Below are positions 1-8,338 of a stretch of DNA of 64,000 nt, piece after piece (the first letter of the stretch is position 1; every line of letters begins with the position of its first letter). The stretch is from Flavobacterium sp. WC2421 (GTDB lineage: Bacteria; Bacteroidota; Bacteroidia; Flavobacteriales; Flavobacteriaceae): the NCBI RefSeq assembly GCF_040822115.1, contig NZ_CP162004.1, positions 2,790,001 through 2,854,000 on the forward strand. The letters are read 5' to 3'. The position numbers and the translations under genes are program-made. Under the pieces are notes generated by a model. That model was not told where the DNA came from and ran no database searches. It saw only the letters and a list, made by a program, of their open reading frames with translations.

Positions 1-150
1 AGAATTTTATATCAAAAAAACTATAATACAACCCAAGCAATTGGAATTATTGAAGCGGAAATGGAAGCAACTCCTGAGCGTGATGAAATATTAGATTTTA
101 TCAGAAATTCGTCTCGTGGTGTTATGAAAGGATATACCGGGAATTATTAA
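1..150 (+). CDS. lpxA: Acyl-[ACP]--UDP-N-acetylglucosamine O-acyltransferase, C-terminal end (partial)
   Basis: Only the last 49 codons are inside the window; the reading frame is open from base 1 and ends in TAA at 148-150. The tail, with an acidic helix (EAEMEATPERDEI) and the ending MKGYTGNY, resembles the C-terminal helical domain of Bacteroidetes LpxA, which adds the first 3-hydroxyacyl chain to UDP-GlcNAc in lipid A synthesis. The left-handed beta-helix and catalytic His lie outside the window. The following efp and lpxD-like genes fit the lipid A gene order of Flavobacteria. The call rests on the tail and context only. Confidence 0.72.
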   Translation, partial: RILYQKNYNTTQAIGIIEAEMEATPERDEILDFIRNSSRGVMKGYTGNY

Positions 151-158
151 GGCCTAGT

Positions 159-254
159 CCTCCCACTAGTTTGTGGAGGTATAGATAAAAATATAACAAT
201 AAGTAACACACTTCCATCCAGCTTCCCTTCACTTAAGAAAGGGCTGAAATGGAG
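159..254. repeat. Palindromic intergenic element between lpxA and efp
   Basis: Two inverted repeats fill this gap. CCTCC (159-163) pairs with GGAGG (175-179). A nested hairpin pairs TCCAT (213-217) with ATGGA (249-253), CAG (219-221) with CTG (244-246), and CCCTT (225-229) with AAGGG (239-243). No T-run follows, so it is not an obvious intrinsic terminator. Its layered pairing looks like a dispersed Flavobacterium intergenic repeat (inference). Confidence 0.5.
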
Positions 255-270
255 AAAAAACAAAAATAAA

Positions 271-837
271 ATGGCATCTACATCAGACATCAAAAACGGA
301 TTATGTATTAAGTACAATAATGATATTTACAAAATCATTGAATTTCTTCATGTTAAACCAGGTAAAGGACCTGCATTTGTAAGAACCAAATTGAGAAGTT
401 TGAGTAATGGAAAAGTATTGGATAATACATTTTCTGCAGGACATAAAATTGAAGAAGTACGTGTTGAAAATCATAAATTTCAATATTTATATCCAGAAGG
501 AGATGACTTTCACTTTATGAATACAGAGACATTCGAACAAATATCTTTGAATAAAAACATCTTGGATTCACCAGATTTATTGAAAGAAGGTGAAAGCGTA
601 ATGGTTAGTATTAATACTGAAACTGACTTGCCTCTTTCAGTAGATATGCCTGCATCTGTAGTACTTGAAGTAACATATGCTGAACCAGGAATTAAAGGAA
701 ATACAGCTACAAATGCTACAAAATCGGCTACGGTAGAAACTGGAGCGACAGTAAATGTACCTTTATTCATTAACGAAGGAGATAAAATTAAAATAGATAC
801 AGCTTCAGGTTCATACATGGAGCGTGTTAAGGAATAA
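271..837 (+). CDS. efp: Translation elongation factor P
   Basis: At 188 aa this is the usual EF-P length. EF-P binds between the ribosomal P and E sites and relieves stalling on polyproline stretches. The KOW-like N-terminal domain carries the loop VKPGKGPAFVRTKL (about residues 28-41). Lys32 sits where the modified lysine is found in other EF-Ps. The two OB domains follow and the protein ends near SGSYMERVKE, the conserved EF-P tail. The ATG at 271 follows an A-rich leader without a Shine-Dalgarno sequence. It lies between lpxA and an lpxD-like gene, an order usual in Flavobacteria. No EF-P modification gene (epmA/epmB) is present in this window. Confidence 0.96.
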   Translation: MASTSDIKNGLCIKYNNDIYKIIEFLHVKPGKGPAFVRTKLRSLSNGKVLDNTFSAGHKIEEVRVENHKFQYLYPEGDDFHFMNTETFEQISLNKNILDSPDLLKEGESVMVSINTETDLPLSVDMPASVVLEVTYAEPGIKGNTATNATKSATVETGATVNVPLFINEGDKIKIDTASGSYMERVKE

Positions 838-855
838 TTTTTATACGTTTTTAGT

Positions 856-894
856 TTTCAATCACTAGTAATTCTATTTTATTAGTGATTGAAA
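856..894. repeat. Hairpin between efp and the lpxD-like gene
   Basis: TTTCAATCACTA (856-867) pairs perfectly with TAGTGATTGAAA (883-894), extended by two further pairs around an 11-nt loop. It is followed by GCAAAGAC rather than a U-run. It is more likely an mRNA processing or stability hairpin, or a relic palindrome, than a strong intrinsic terminator. Confidence 0.55.
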
Positions 895-915
895 GCAAAG
901 ACTAAAAATAAATAA

Positions 916-1845
916 ATGAAATTTACACAAGCACAATCTTTACTTGAAATTGCAAATTTGCTACAATGCGAATATGTTGGCAATGACAATTTTGAAGTTT
1001 TAGGAATGAATGAAATTCATGTTGTTGAACGCGGTGATATTGTTTTTGTTGATCATCCTAAGTATTATGATAAAGCATTAAATTCAGCAGCAACTATCAT
1101 TTTAATAAATAAAAAAGTAGATTGTCCTCCTGGAAAAGCATTGTTAATTTCTGATGACCCGTTTAGAGATTTTAATACTTTAACAAAACATTTCAAACCT
1201 TTTCAATTTTCAAACGCTTCGATTTCTACTTCAGCTATAATAGGGCAAAATACTATTATACAGCCAAATAGTTTTGTAGGTAATCATGTGAAAATTGGGA
1301 AAAACTGCTTGATTCATTCTAATGTTTCGATTTACGATCATACAGTTATTGGCGACAATGTAATTATTCACGCAGGTACAATTTTGGGAGCTGACGCTTT
1401 TTACTATAAGAAACGTGAAGATGGTTTTGATCAATTACTTTCGGGTGGTAGAGTTGTAATTAAAGACAATGTTGGTATAGGTGCACTTTGTACAATTGAC
1501 AAGGGGGTTACAGGTGATACAATCATTGGAGAAGGAACAAAAATTGACAATCAGGTACATGTTGGCCATGATACCGTGATTGGAAAAAAATGTCTTATCG
1601 CTTCACAAACTGGAATTGCAGGATGTGTAATTATTAAAGATGAAGTTACGATTTGGGGACAAGTAGGAACCACTAGCGGCATCACAATTGGAGAAAAAGC
1701 AGTAATTTTAGGGCAAACTGGAGTGACTAAATCGGTAGAAGGGGGTAAGACTTATTTCGGTACACCAATTGAAGAATCTAGAGAGAAGTTGAAACAACTG
1801 GCCAATATTAAAAGAATACCTGAGATACTCAATAAATTGAAATAA
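916..1845 (+). CDS. LpxD-like UDP-3-O-acyl-glucosamine N-acyltransferase
   Basis: This 309-aa protein has an N-terminal LpxD-type uridine-binding region, then a long run of hexapeptide repeats ([IV]-G-x4) from about residue 110 to 270 (for example [35 protein letters not shown]), predicting a left-handed beta-helix trimer. In LpxD this fold transfers 3-hydroxyacyl chains to the amine of UDP-3-O-acyl-GlcN in lipid A synthesis. Its position after lpxA/efp supports that pathway. Bacteroidetes often encode a second canonical LpxD upstream of lpxC/fabZ, so this copy may be a paralogue with a different acyl or sugar specificity; that is inference. Confidence 0.8.
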   Translation: MKFTQAQSLLEIANLLQCEYVGNDNFEVLGMNEIHVVERGDIVFVDHPKYYDKALNSAATIILINKKVDCPPGKALLISDDPFRDFNTLTKHFKPFQFSNASISTSAIIGQNTIIQPNSFVGNHVKIGKNCLIHSNVSIYDHTVIGDNVIIHAGTILGADAFYYKKREDGFDQLLSGGRVVIKDNVGIGALCTIDKGVTGDTIIGEGTKIDNQVHVGHDTVIGKKCLIASQTGIAGCVIIKDEVTIWGQVGTTSGITIGEKAVILGQTGVTKSVEGGKTYFGTPIEESREKLKQLANIKRIPEILNKLK

Positions 1846-1847
1846 TT

Positions 1848-2210
1848 ATGTCGGCAAAAGAAATTATTCAAAAGTTTTACAAATCAGATGCGCTAATTGA
1901 TAGTGACATTTTGAAAGATTATTTGCATTCTGATATCATTGTAGATTGGAATAGTAGTAAAGGATTTATTCAATTGGATTATGATTCTTTAGTGAGTCTC
2001 TCTAATGATTTGAGTAAAGCTTATGTTCGTTCGAAAGTAAGAATAAGTCATATCGTTTCAGAAAATGATATGGTTACGGTTCGTTATTCGCATTTTGTAA
2101 AAACAATAGAGAACCCTAGAGAAGAAATGTTATTGGCCCATTTTATTGCAATTTGGCAAATAAAAGACAATAAATTATATAGAGGTTATCAAATGAGTCA
2201 ATTATCCTAA
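1848..2210 (+). CDS. NTF2-like / SnoaL-like small protein
   Basis: This 120-aa protein starts three bases after the lpxD-like stop, so the two are almost certainly co-transcribed. The pattern of an N-terminal helix (EIIQKFYKSDALID), the segment LHSDIIVDWNSSKG, and beta strands ending in FIAIWQIKDNKLYRGYQMSQ is that of the cone-shaped NTF2-like fold (nuclear transport factor 2/SnoaL superfamily). Such proteins are small enzymes or ligand-binding subunits. No catalytic residues can be assigned and no link to lipid A is shown. It has no signal peptide, so it is cytoplasmic. Confidence 0.7.
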   Translation: MSAKEIIQKFYKSDALIDSDILKDYLHSDIIVDWNSSKGFIQLDYDSLVSLSNDLSKAYVRSKVRISHIVSENDMVTVRYSHFVKTIENPREEMLLAHFIAIWQIKDNKLYRGYQMSQLS

Positions 2211-2251
2211 TTTATTTGATAATAAAGGGCTAAAAATAATTTTCAAAACCT

Positions 2252-2259
2252 TACTTTTG
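2252..2259 (+). promoter_or_regulatory. -7 promoter element of sucD
   Basis: TACTTTTG matches the Bacteroidetes -7 consensus TAnnTTTG and lies 36 nt before the sucD start codon. No clear TTG/TTTG -33 box sits 17-23 nt upstream. Confidence 0.55.
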
Positions 2260-2294
2260 CATCACAATTTTAAAAATCACATAAAATATATATC

Positions 2295-3167
2295 ATGAGT
2301 GTTTTAGTTAATAAAGATTCCAAAATAATTGTTCAAGGATTTACAGGAAGCGAAGGAACTTTCCATGCTTCTCAAATGATTGAGTACGGTACAAACGTAG
2401 TTGGTGGTGTTACTCCAGGTAAAGGAGGATCAACTCATCTAGACAGACCTGTTTTCAATACTGTAAAAGACGCAGTTGAACAAGCTGGTGCTGACACAAC
2501 AATCATTTTTGTACCACCTGCTTTTGCTGCGGACGCAATTATGGAAGCTGCTGATGCTGGAATAAAAGTAATTATCGCTATTACAGAAGGAATTCCTGTA
2601 GCTGATATGATCAAAGCAAATGCTTACGTAAAAGAAAGAAATGCTAGGTTAATAGGTCCTAACTGTCCTGGTATCATTACTCCAGGTGAAGCTAAAGTTG
2701 GTATTATGCCAGGTTTTGTATTTAAAAAAGGAACTGTAGGTATTGTTTCTAAATCAGGAACATTAACATATGAAGCGGCTGACCAAGTTGTAAAACAAGG
2801 ATTAGGAATCACTACTGCAATTGGTATTGGTGGAGACCCAATCATTGGAACTACTACTAAAGAGGCAGTTGAATTATTGATGAATGACCCAGAAACAGAA
2901 TGTATCGTTATGATAGGTGAGATAGGTGGTCAATTAGAAGCTGATGCTGCACATTGGATTAAAGCTGATGGTAACCGTAAGCCAGTTGTTGGTTTCATTG
3001 CAGGAGTTACTGCTCCAGCGGGTCGTACAATGGGTCACGCAGGTGCTATTGTTGGTGGATCAGATGATACTGCTGAAGCTAAAAAACAAATCATGAGAGA
3101 ATGTGGAATTCACGTTGTAGATTCTCCAGCAGAAATTGGTAAAAAAGTTAAAGAAGTTATCGGATAA
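2295..3167 (+). CDS. sucD: Succinate--CoA ligase (ADP-forming), alpha subunit
   Basis: At 290 aa it has the normal SucD length. The N-terminal CoA-binding Rossmann domain begins with [20 protein letters not shown] and includes GGVTPGKGG. The C-terminal ligase domain carries [13 protein letters not shown], with His248 as the residue phosphorylated during catalysis. With SucC (not in this window) it converts succinyl-CoA, ADP or GDP, and phosphate to succinate, CoA and NTP in the TCA cycle. It stands alone here with its own promoter and terminator, as is frequent in Flavobacteria where sucC and sucD are unlinked. Confidence 0.97.
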   Translation: MSVLVNKDSKIIVQGFTGSEGTFHASQMIEYGTNVVGGVTPGKGGSTHLDRPVFNTVKDAVEQAGADTTIIFVPPAFAADAIMEAADAGIKVIIAITEGIPVADMIKANAYVKERNARLIGPNCPGIITPGEAKVGIMPGFVFKKGTVGIVSKSGTLTYEAADQVVKQGLGITTAIGIGGDPIIGTTTKEAVELLMNDPETECIVMIGEIGGQLEADAAHWIKADGNRKPVVGFIAGVTAPAGRTMGHAGAIVGGSDDTAEAKKQIMRECGIHVVDSPAEIGKKVKEVIG

Positions 3168-3200
3168 TTGAAAAATTAGTGGTGATTTCAAGTCATTATA

Positions 3201-3240
3201 AAAATGCCTCACTTTTTTTGTGAGGCATTTTATTTAATAT
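3201..3240 (+). terminator. Intrinsic terminator after sucD
   Basis: A perfect 12-bp stem (AAAATGCCTCAC 3201-3212 with GTGAGGCATTTT 3220-3231) encloses a T7 loop and runs into TATTTAATAT. Confidence 0.85.
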
Positions 3241-3255
3241 TAATACAAAAGAAAG

Positions 3256-3678
3256 ATGTACAAAGAATTAAAAAAGTTTAAGGTAAGCGATAGCTTCACT
3301 TTTACAGCAGATGATAGCTTAGAGCAAGTATGCAACGCTTCTGAAGGAAGTGGTGTATTTTTAGTTTATGCAGTTGCAGATGAAAAAGAGTTAATCATGG
3401 TGGGTTCTACAGGAACTGTTCAAAACGATGGGTCTTTGAAAATCAAAAATGGTGGTTTGAAAGAAAAGATTGTTGAAGGACACCAGTTTGCAAAAACAGG
3501 AAGAAAATATTCTTGGCCAACACAAATGGTAAAAGAAGATATTAGCACTTTAGAAGTGGTTTGGTACGAAACTTTCAACGAGAATTCTAAGGGGATTCCA
3601 ACATTCGTAGAAGGACAAGTGTTACAAAACTTCTTAGATGAAAATGGAAGATTACCAAAATGGAATGTGGCTTTCTAG
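3256..3678 (+). CDS. Small conserved-looking protein, possibly GIY-YIG-like
   Basis: A 140-aa cytoplasmic protein without signal peptide or membrane segments. The central stretch GVFLVYAVADEKELIMVGST, ending in a Gly-Ser-Thr turn, and the later EGQVLQNFLDENGRLPKWN recall the strand-turn-strand start and the Glu-containing helix of GIY-YIG nucleases. The resemblance is weak and the hallmark YIG triad is not intact, so the fold is only a suggestion. It is flanked by terminators on both sides and forms a single-gene unit. Function unknown. Confidence 0.6.
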   Translation: MYKELKKFKVSDSFTFTADDSLEQVCNASEGSGVFLVYAVADEKELIMVGSTGTVQNDGSLKIKNGGLKEKIVEGHQFAKTGRKYSWPTQMVKEDISTLEVVWYETFNENSKGIPTFVEGQVLQNFLDENGRLPKWNVAF

Positions 3679-3706
3679 TCAGTTTCAAAAATTATAATTT
3701 ATTTAT

Positions 3707-3738
3707 AAAAAGCTTTACTTCGGTAAGGCTTTTTTTTT
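3707..3738 (+). terminator. Intrinsic terminator with UUCG loop
   Basis: AAAAGCTTTAC (about 3708-3718) pairs with GTAAGGCTTTT across a TTCG tetraloop (3719-3722), with one G-U pair, followed by a run of eight or more T. Confidence 0.88.
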
Positions 3739-3767
3739 GGTTTTAAATTATAAAATCTACTTTACTA

Positions 3768-3799
3768 TTGCTTTTTATATAAAATAATAATTACTTTTG
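3768..3799 (+). promoter_or_regulatory. Promoter of the riboswitch-transporter transcript
   Basis: TTG (3768-3770), a 21-nt spacer and TACTTTTG (3792-3799) match the Flavobacterium TTG-N17-23-TAnnTTTG pattern. Transcription would start a few nucleotides later, directly at the 5' edge of the riboswitch fold. Confidence 0.7.
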
Positions 3800-3802
3800 C
3801 AG

Positions 3803-3870
3803 CCGTTATCACGAATCTCATAATGAGATAGCAACCTGCAACAACGAGCAAGGTGCTAAAACGATAAGCC
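3803..3870 (+). ncRNA. SAM (S-box clan) riboswitch, compact variant
   Basis: The core reads GCAACC (831-836 of this kilobase) ... GGTGCTAAA (3852-3860) followed by GATAAG, the SAM-I core signature. The outer helix TTATC (3806-3810) pairs with GATAA (3863-3867). A short hairpin ATCTCA/TGAGAT (3815-3829) stands where SAM-I has its long kink-turn P2 arm. The third stem pairs CCTGC (3835-3839) with GCAAGG (3848-3853). Lack of the kink-turn arm suggests a SAM-I/IV-like variant rather than classic SAM-I. The downstream gene is a MetT-like transporter, a known S-box target class, which supports methionine/SAM control. Confidence 0.75.
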
Positions 3871-3956
3871 AAATCCTTTGGAAAAAATGTTGTTTTACAT
3901 TCCCATTTTTTTTGCTTTAGTTTTCGTCATAATACTATCATTTTTAAAACTGATTT

Positions 3957-5279
3957 ATGACTCATTTATTGAAAAAAAAGGGAAGTGTTTATGCTTTAAT
4001 TCCTTTATTGATTTTTATTTTTACTTTTTTAGGAGCCGGAATTTGGCTTGATGACTTTTATGCTTTACCTGCTCCAATAGCGGTTTTAATTGGAATTATT
4101 GCTGCTTTTTTACTGTTCAAAGGTACAGCTGATGAAAAAGTAACCACCTTGATTGCAGGTTGCGGAGAGAGTAAAATTATGACCATGTGTTTGATTTATC
4201 TATTAGCAGGTGCTTTTGCAGTGGTTAGTAAAGCAATGGGAGGTGTTGATGCCGTGGTAAGTCTTGGAATTAATACTGTAGATGTGGCTTACTTTCCGTT
4301 GGGGATCTTTTTGATAGCCGCTTTTTTATCAACTGCTACAGGAACTTCTGTAGGTGCAATTGTGGCAATTGGGCCAATTGCGGTTGATTTGGCTAATTCT
4401 AGTGGCGCTTCATTGCCTTTGATTGCAGGTGCTTTGCTAGGTGGTTCGATGCTTGGAGATAATCTATCTATGATTTCGGATACTACAATTGCTGCGACAC
4501 AATCCTTAGGTTGTGAATTGAAAGATAAATTTAAAATCAATTTATTCATTGCTTTTCCAGCTGCTATTATTACAATCGCAGTATTCTTTTATTTGGGATT
4601 GAATTCTGATATTACTGCAGTAGCTATTCCTAAAACAAGTTTTGAATGGTTTGCAATTGTGCCTTATATTTTAGTAATTGTACTTGCATTGATTGGTGTT
4701 GATGTATTTTCTACCTTGATTATTGGAACTATATTGGCTGGATTAATTGGGTATTTTGGAAATCATTTTACGTTAATGGAATTTGCGCGAAAAATTTATG
4801 AAGGATTCACCAGTATGACCGAAATCTTTTTGCTATCGATGCTGACTGGAGGTTTAGCCGCTATGGTGGATAAGGCTGGAGGTATTGATTTTTTATTGTA
4901 CCAAATAAAAAAACGCATTAAGAGTAAAAAATCAGCCCAAGCGGGGATAGGTGCTTTGGTGGGTTTTACTAATGTAGCTATTGCTAATAATACCGTTTCT
5001 ATTGTTATTACTGGAGGAATTGCCAAGGAAATTAACGACGAATACAATTTAAGTTCCAAAAAAACAGCCGCCATTCTTGATATTTTTTCCTGTGTTATTC
5101 AAGGAATTTTGCCTTATGGTGCGCAAGTACTTTTGATTTTAAGTTTTGCTAATGGGAAACTTGATTTTATGGATTTGCTTGGGAATGCATGGTATCATCT
5201 ATTTTTATTTATTTTTACTTTGGTAGCGATTTATAGTTCATTTTGGGATAAATTAGTAAAACGATTTTTAGATATTTAA
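3957..5279 (+). CDS. NhaC/MetT-family transporter, probable methionine transporter
   Basis: This 440-aa integral membrane protein has about 11-12 hydrophobic segments and belongs to the NhaC-type Na+/H+ antiporter superfamily. Motifs include the conserved Gly/Ser-rich stretch FLSTATGTSVGAIVAIGPIA (about residues 122-141) and GGSMLGDNLSMISDTT (about 162-177). The S-box-like riboswitch immediately upstream indicates control by S-adenosylmethionine. Members under S-box control have been proposed as methionine transporters (MetT), so methionine uptake is the best inference, while Na+/H+ exchange remains possible. The start at 3957 was chosen because it precedes the first membrane segment by a short basic N-terminus. 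Confidence 0.75.
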   Translation: MTHLLKKKGSVYALIPLLIFIFTFLGAGIWLDDFYALPAPIAVLIGIIAAFLLFKGTADEKVTTLIAGCGESKIMTMCLIYLLAGAFAVVSKAMGGVDAVVSLGINTVDVAYFPLGIFLIAAFLSTATGTSVGAIVAIGPIAVDLANSSGASLPLIAGALLGGSMLGDNLSMISDTTIAATQSLGCELKDKFKINLFIAFPAAIITIAVFFYLGLNSDITAVAIPKTSFEWFAIVPYILVIVLALIGVDVFSTLIIGTILAGLIGYFGNHFTLMEFARKIYEGFTSMTEIFLLSMLTGGLAAMVDKAGGIDFLLYQIKKRIKSKKSAQAGIGALVGFTNVAIANNTVSIVITGGIAKEINDEYNLSSKKTAAILDIFSCVIQGILPYGAQVLLILSFANGKLDFMDLLGNAWYHLFLFIFTLVAIYSSFWDKLVKRFLDI

Positions 5280-5355
5280 AATCGGCTCGATTTATAATGT
5301 TATTGAATTTGAAATTTTTTTTAAAAAAGGAATTATTCTATATTTGACGACTCTA

Positions 5356-5440
5356 AGATAGCCCTGATAGTAGTGGAAATCCTTTTATGTTTTTCTTTAA
5401 AACATAAAAGATTGAAGCGAATAGCGGGAATAGCTTCAAA
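5356..5440 (+). repeat. Structured intergenic repeat, copy 1 (Flavo-1-like)
   Basis: A perfect 12-bp hairpin (CTTTTATGTTTT 5382-5393 with AAAACATAAAAG 5399-5410) is flanked on the left by GATAGTAGTGGAAATC-type sequence and on the right by GAAGCGAATAGCGGGAATAGC. The same flank words (ATAGTAGTG..., GCGGGAA, CGAATAGC) surround a different perfect hairpin at 31108-31199. A hairpin whose sequence changes while pairing is kept suggests a selected RNA or DNA structure. It lies just before fabG. Assignment to the Flavo-1 RNA family is from memory and needs a covariance search. Confidence 0.6.
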
Positions 5441-5464
5441 TAAAAATTAAACTAATTTTCGAAT

Positions 5465-6211
5465 ATGAAATTACTAGAAGGAAAAGTGGCCATTATAACA
5501 GGCGCAAGTCGTGGAATTGGAAAAGGAATTGCAGAGGTTTTTGCAAAACACGGTGCAAATGTTGCGTTTACTTACAGTTCATCTGTAGAATCGGCTTTAG
5601 CATTAGAAAATGAATTGAATGCTTTGGGAATAAAAGCGAAAGGATACCAATCAAATGCCGCTGATTTTAATGAAGCGCAAACTATGGTTGAAGCTGTAAT
5701 TGCTGAATTTGGTACTGTTGATATTTTAATCAATAACGCTGGAATTACAAAGGATAATTTGCTAATGCGTATGTCTGAAGAGGATTTTGACAAAGTAATT
5801 GATGTGAATTTGAAGTCGGTTTTCAATATGACTAAGGCAGTTCAAAAAACATTCTTGAAAAAACGTGCAGGTTCTATCATCAATATGAGTAGTGTAGTAG
5901 GGGTAAAAGGAAATGCTGGACAAACGAATTATGCGGCTTCTAAGGCTGGAGTTATTGGTTTTACTAAATCAGTAGCATTAGAATTAGGTTCTCGTAACAT
6001 TCGTTGTAATGCGATTGCACCTGGATTTATTGAAACTGAAATGACTGCAAAATTGAACGACGATGTGGTTCAAGGATGGAGAGATGGAATTCCGTTAAAA
6101 CGTGGTGGTACTACTGAAGATGTTGCTAATGCATGTCTATTCTTAGCTTCAGATATGAGTTCTTATATCTCTGGGCAAGTATTGAATGTATGTGGAGGAA
6201 TGCTTACGTAA
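5465..6211 (+). CDS. fabG: 3-oxoacyl-[acyl-carrier-protein] reductase
   Basis: A 248-aa short-chain dehydrogenase/reductase. The NAD(P)-binding motif is GASRGIGKGIA near residue 13, followed by NNAG (about residue 87-90). The catalytic Ser lies in NMSSVVGVKG, with Tyr156 and Lys160 in NYAASKAG. The C-terminal APGFIETEMT and GQVLNVCGG are typical of FabG. It reduces beta-ketoacyl-ACP to beta-hydroxyacyl-ACP with NADPH in fatty acid elongation. It is not clustered with other fab genes here, but sequence agreement over the full length is strong. Confidence 0.93.
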   Translation: MKLLEGKVAIITGASRGIGKGIAEVFAKHGANVAFTYSSSVESALALENELNALGIKAKGYQSNAADFNEAQTMVEAVIAEFGTVDILINNAGITKDNLLMRMSEEDFDKVIDVNLKSVFNMTKAVQKTFLKKRAGSIINMSSVVGVKGNAGQTNYAASKAGVIGFTKSVALELGSRNIRCNAIAPGFIETEMTAKLNDDVVQGWRDGIPLKRGGTTEDVANACLFLASDMSSYISGQVLNVCGGMLT

Positions 6212-6222
6212 AGAAATTATAA

Positions 6223-6283
6223 ATTTTAAATGATGAATTTTAAATTATTGAAATCTTTCCATTTAAAATTCATCATTTAAAAT
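6223..6283. repeat. Perfect 23-bp inverted repeat between fabG and the VWA gene
   Basis: Bases 6223-6245 are the exact reverse complement of 6261-6283, separated by a 15-nt loop. The arms are AT-only apart from two G/C positions each. The hairpin ends 7 nt before the next start codon, and there is no classical U-run. It resembles other long AT-rich palindromes inside the his operon of this window. Confidence 0.8.
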
Positions 6284-6290
6284 AAAAAGA

Positions 6291-8318
6291 ATGACTACAA
6301 ACACGATCTTACTAATTCTACTTTCAATAGTAATTGCAGGCGGTTTGTCATTTTTTCAATATTTTTATAAAGCCAAAAACAAATCAAAGCTGAATTTGTT
6401 TTTGGCTTTATTGCGTTTTGCTTCCATTTTCGGGATATTATTGTTGCTGATAAATCCAGTTATAAAAACTAATACCTTAGAGATAGTAAAAACACCTTTA
6501 CCTATTGTAGTAGATAATTCGAGTTCAATTGTGGCGCTTAAAGCGAATAATAAAGCGCAAGAATTATATACAGCTTTAGTTTCGAATACCGATTTACAAG
6601 ATAAATTTGATATTCAGTCCTATCGATTTGATGCTAATTTTGAACCATCGGAAAAATTTGATTTTAAAGGATATCAAACGAATTTAGATGCAATAGCTAA
6701 AGATTTAAGAAGCATCAATAAAAATGCAGTTTTTCCAACCGTTATTATCACAGACGGAAACCAAACCAATGGTAATGAATATGTGTACAGTTTTGATGCA
6801 AATAATAAAGTTTTCCCATTAGTTGTAGGAGATACTGCAAAAGTGATGGATTTAAAAATCACGCAGCTGAATGTCAATAAATATGCATTTTATAAAAATA
6901 AATTTCCTGTAGAAGTATTTTTTCAATATTCAGGGGATAAAAATACTATAGCTGATTTCAGCATTTCGCAAGGAAACACGATTTTAAGTAAACAAAATAT
7001 TTCCTTTTCGGCTACTAAAAAAACAGCAGTTGCTACTGTATTATTGCCTGCCAATAGAATAGGTTCTCAAGTGTTTAAAGCGACACTTTCGTCAAAAGAA
7101 AAAGAGGTGAATACCTATAACAATACGAAGAAATTTGCAGTAGAAGTAATTGATCAAAAGACCAATATCGCTATAATTACAGCAATCAATCATCCTGATG
7201 TTGCAGCATTTAAAAGAGCAATTGAATCTAATTCACAACGTAAAGTAACGGTGGTTAATCCTAAAGAAATCAATTCGTTACGTGATTTTACTATTTTAAT
7301 GTTATACCAGCCAACAGCTGCATTTAAAAAAGTATTTGATGAAAATAAATTAGCTGGAATCAATACTTTTATTATCACAGGAACGCATACTGATTTTGCT
7401 TTTTTAAATCAACAGCAAAGCAATTTTGATTTTAAAATGAGTAGCCAAAAAGAAGATTATTTGGCTAGCTTTAATTCCCAATTCAATCTCTTTGCGACAG
7501 ATGATATTGGATTTGAAAATTTCCCTCCCTTGGAAAATGCCTATGGAAAAGTTACTGTGAACGGACTGGTTTCGGTATTACTTTCTTCAAAAATAAGAAA
7601 CATTGAAACAAACGCTCCTTTATTGGCGTTCTCTGAAAATCAAGGAAAACGCTCGGCCTACTTATTGGGTGAAAATAGTTGGAAATGGAGATTACAAAGT
7701 CACGTAGATAGCGACTCATTTGACAAATACGATCTTTTTATTGATAAGGTAATTCAGTTTTTGGCATCTAATAATTCTAAGAAATCATTGGTTGTTAATC
7801 ATGAAACTTTTTATAATTCAGGAGAATCCATTGAAATTACTGCTCAGTACTTTAATAAGAATTATGAATTTGACGATAAAGCACGTTTAACAATTGCATT
7901 GGAGAACACAAAAACGAAGCAAACTAAAAACTATGATTTATTGAAAAGCAATAATGCCTATAAAGTAAATCTAGACGGACTGGCAGCAGGCAACTATAAT
8001 TTTAGAGTAACTGAACTGAATTCTAAAACAAGTTATTCCAGTCATTTTGAAATATTAGATTTTGATATTGAAAAACAATTTGTCAATCCTGATGTAGATA
8101 AGTTGCAGCAATTAGCTGCGAACACAAAGGGACAAGCCTATTTTTCGGATCAAGTGAATCAATTAATAAAGTCACTTCTTGCAGATGAAAGTTATAAATC
8201 CATTCAAAAAAATAATGTGACGCGTTCTCCTTTAATTGATTGGTATTGGATGTTGGTTTTGATTGTAATTTTTCTATCTACCGAATGGTTTGTTAGGAAA
8301 TACAATGGTTTATTGTAA
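6291..8318 (+). CDS. Membrane-anchored VWA-domain protein
   Basis: A 675-aa protein with two N-terminal membrane segments (about residues 5-22 and 37-57) and one at the C-terminus (about 650-668), so the large middle part is probably periplasmic. After TM2 the sequence PLPIVVDNSSSIVAL gives a MIDAS-type DxSxS motif starting at Asp75, and FPTVIITDGNQTNG is the matching TDG strand of a von Willebrand factor A fold. The rest resembles beta-sandwich and glutamine amidotransferase-like membrane proteins of Bacteroidetes (BatA-like organisation). The role is unknown, perhaps envelope stress or protein assembly. It follows fabG with an intervening hairpin. Confidence 0.7.
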   Translation: MTTNTILLILLSIVIAGGLSFFQYFYKAKNKSKLNLFLALLRFASIFGILLLLINPVIKTNTLEIVKTPLPIVVDNSSSIVALKANNKAQELYTALVSNTDLQDKFDIQSYRFDANFEPSEKFDFKGYQTNLDAIAKDLRSINKNAVFPTVIITDGNQTNGNEYVYSFDANNKVFPLVVGDTAKVMDLKITQLNVNKYAFYKNKFPVEVFFQYSGDKNTIADFSISQGNTILSKQNISFSATKKTAVATVLLPANRIGSQVFKATLSSKEKEVNTYNNTKKFAVEVIDQKTNIAIITAINHPDVAAFKRAIESNSQRKVTVVNPKEINSLRDFTILMLYQPTAAFKKVFDENKLAGINTFIITGTHTDFAFLNQQQSNFDFKMSSQKEDYLASFNSQFNLFATDDIGFENFPPLENAYGKVTVNGLVSVLLSSKIRNIETNAPLLAFSENQGKRSAYLLGENSWKWRLQSHVDSDSFDKYDLFIDKVIQFLASNNSKKSLVVNHETFYNSGESIEITAQYFNKNYEFDDKARLTIALENTKTKQTKNYDLLKSNNAYKVNLDGLAAGNYNFRVTELNSKTSYSSHFEILDFDIEKQFVNPDVDKLQQLAANTKGQAYFSDQVNQLIKSLLADESYKSIQKNNVTRSPLIDWYWMLVLIVIFLSTEWFVRKYNGLL

Positions 8319-8338
8319 ATTAATAATAAAAAACGAGT

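Noticed and set aside
3882..3912. Weak A-run/T-run hairpin after the riboswitch as terminator
   Set aside because: The pairing is almost only A-U and competes with other weak folds, so no expression platform is claimed.
3887..4051. Hydrophobic ORF overlapping the start of the MetT-like gene
   Set aside because: Out of frame and without family features; it could only be a coupling uORF, for which there is no evidence.
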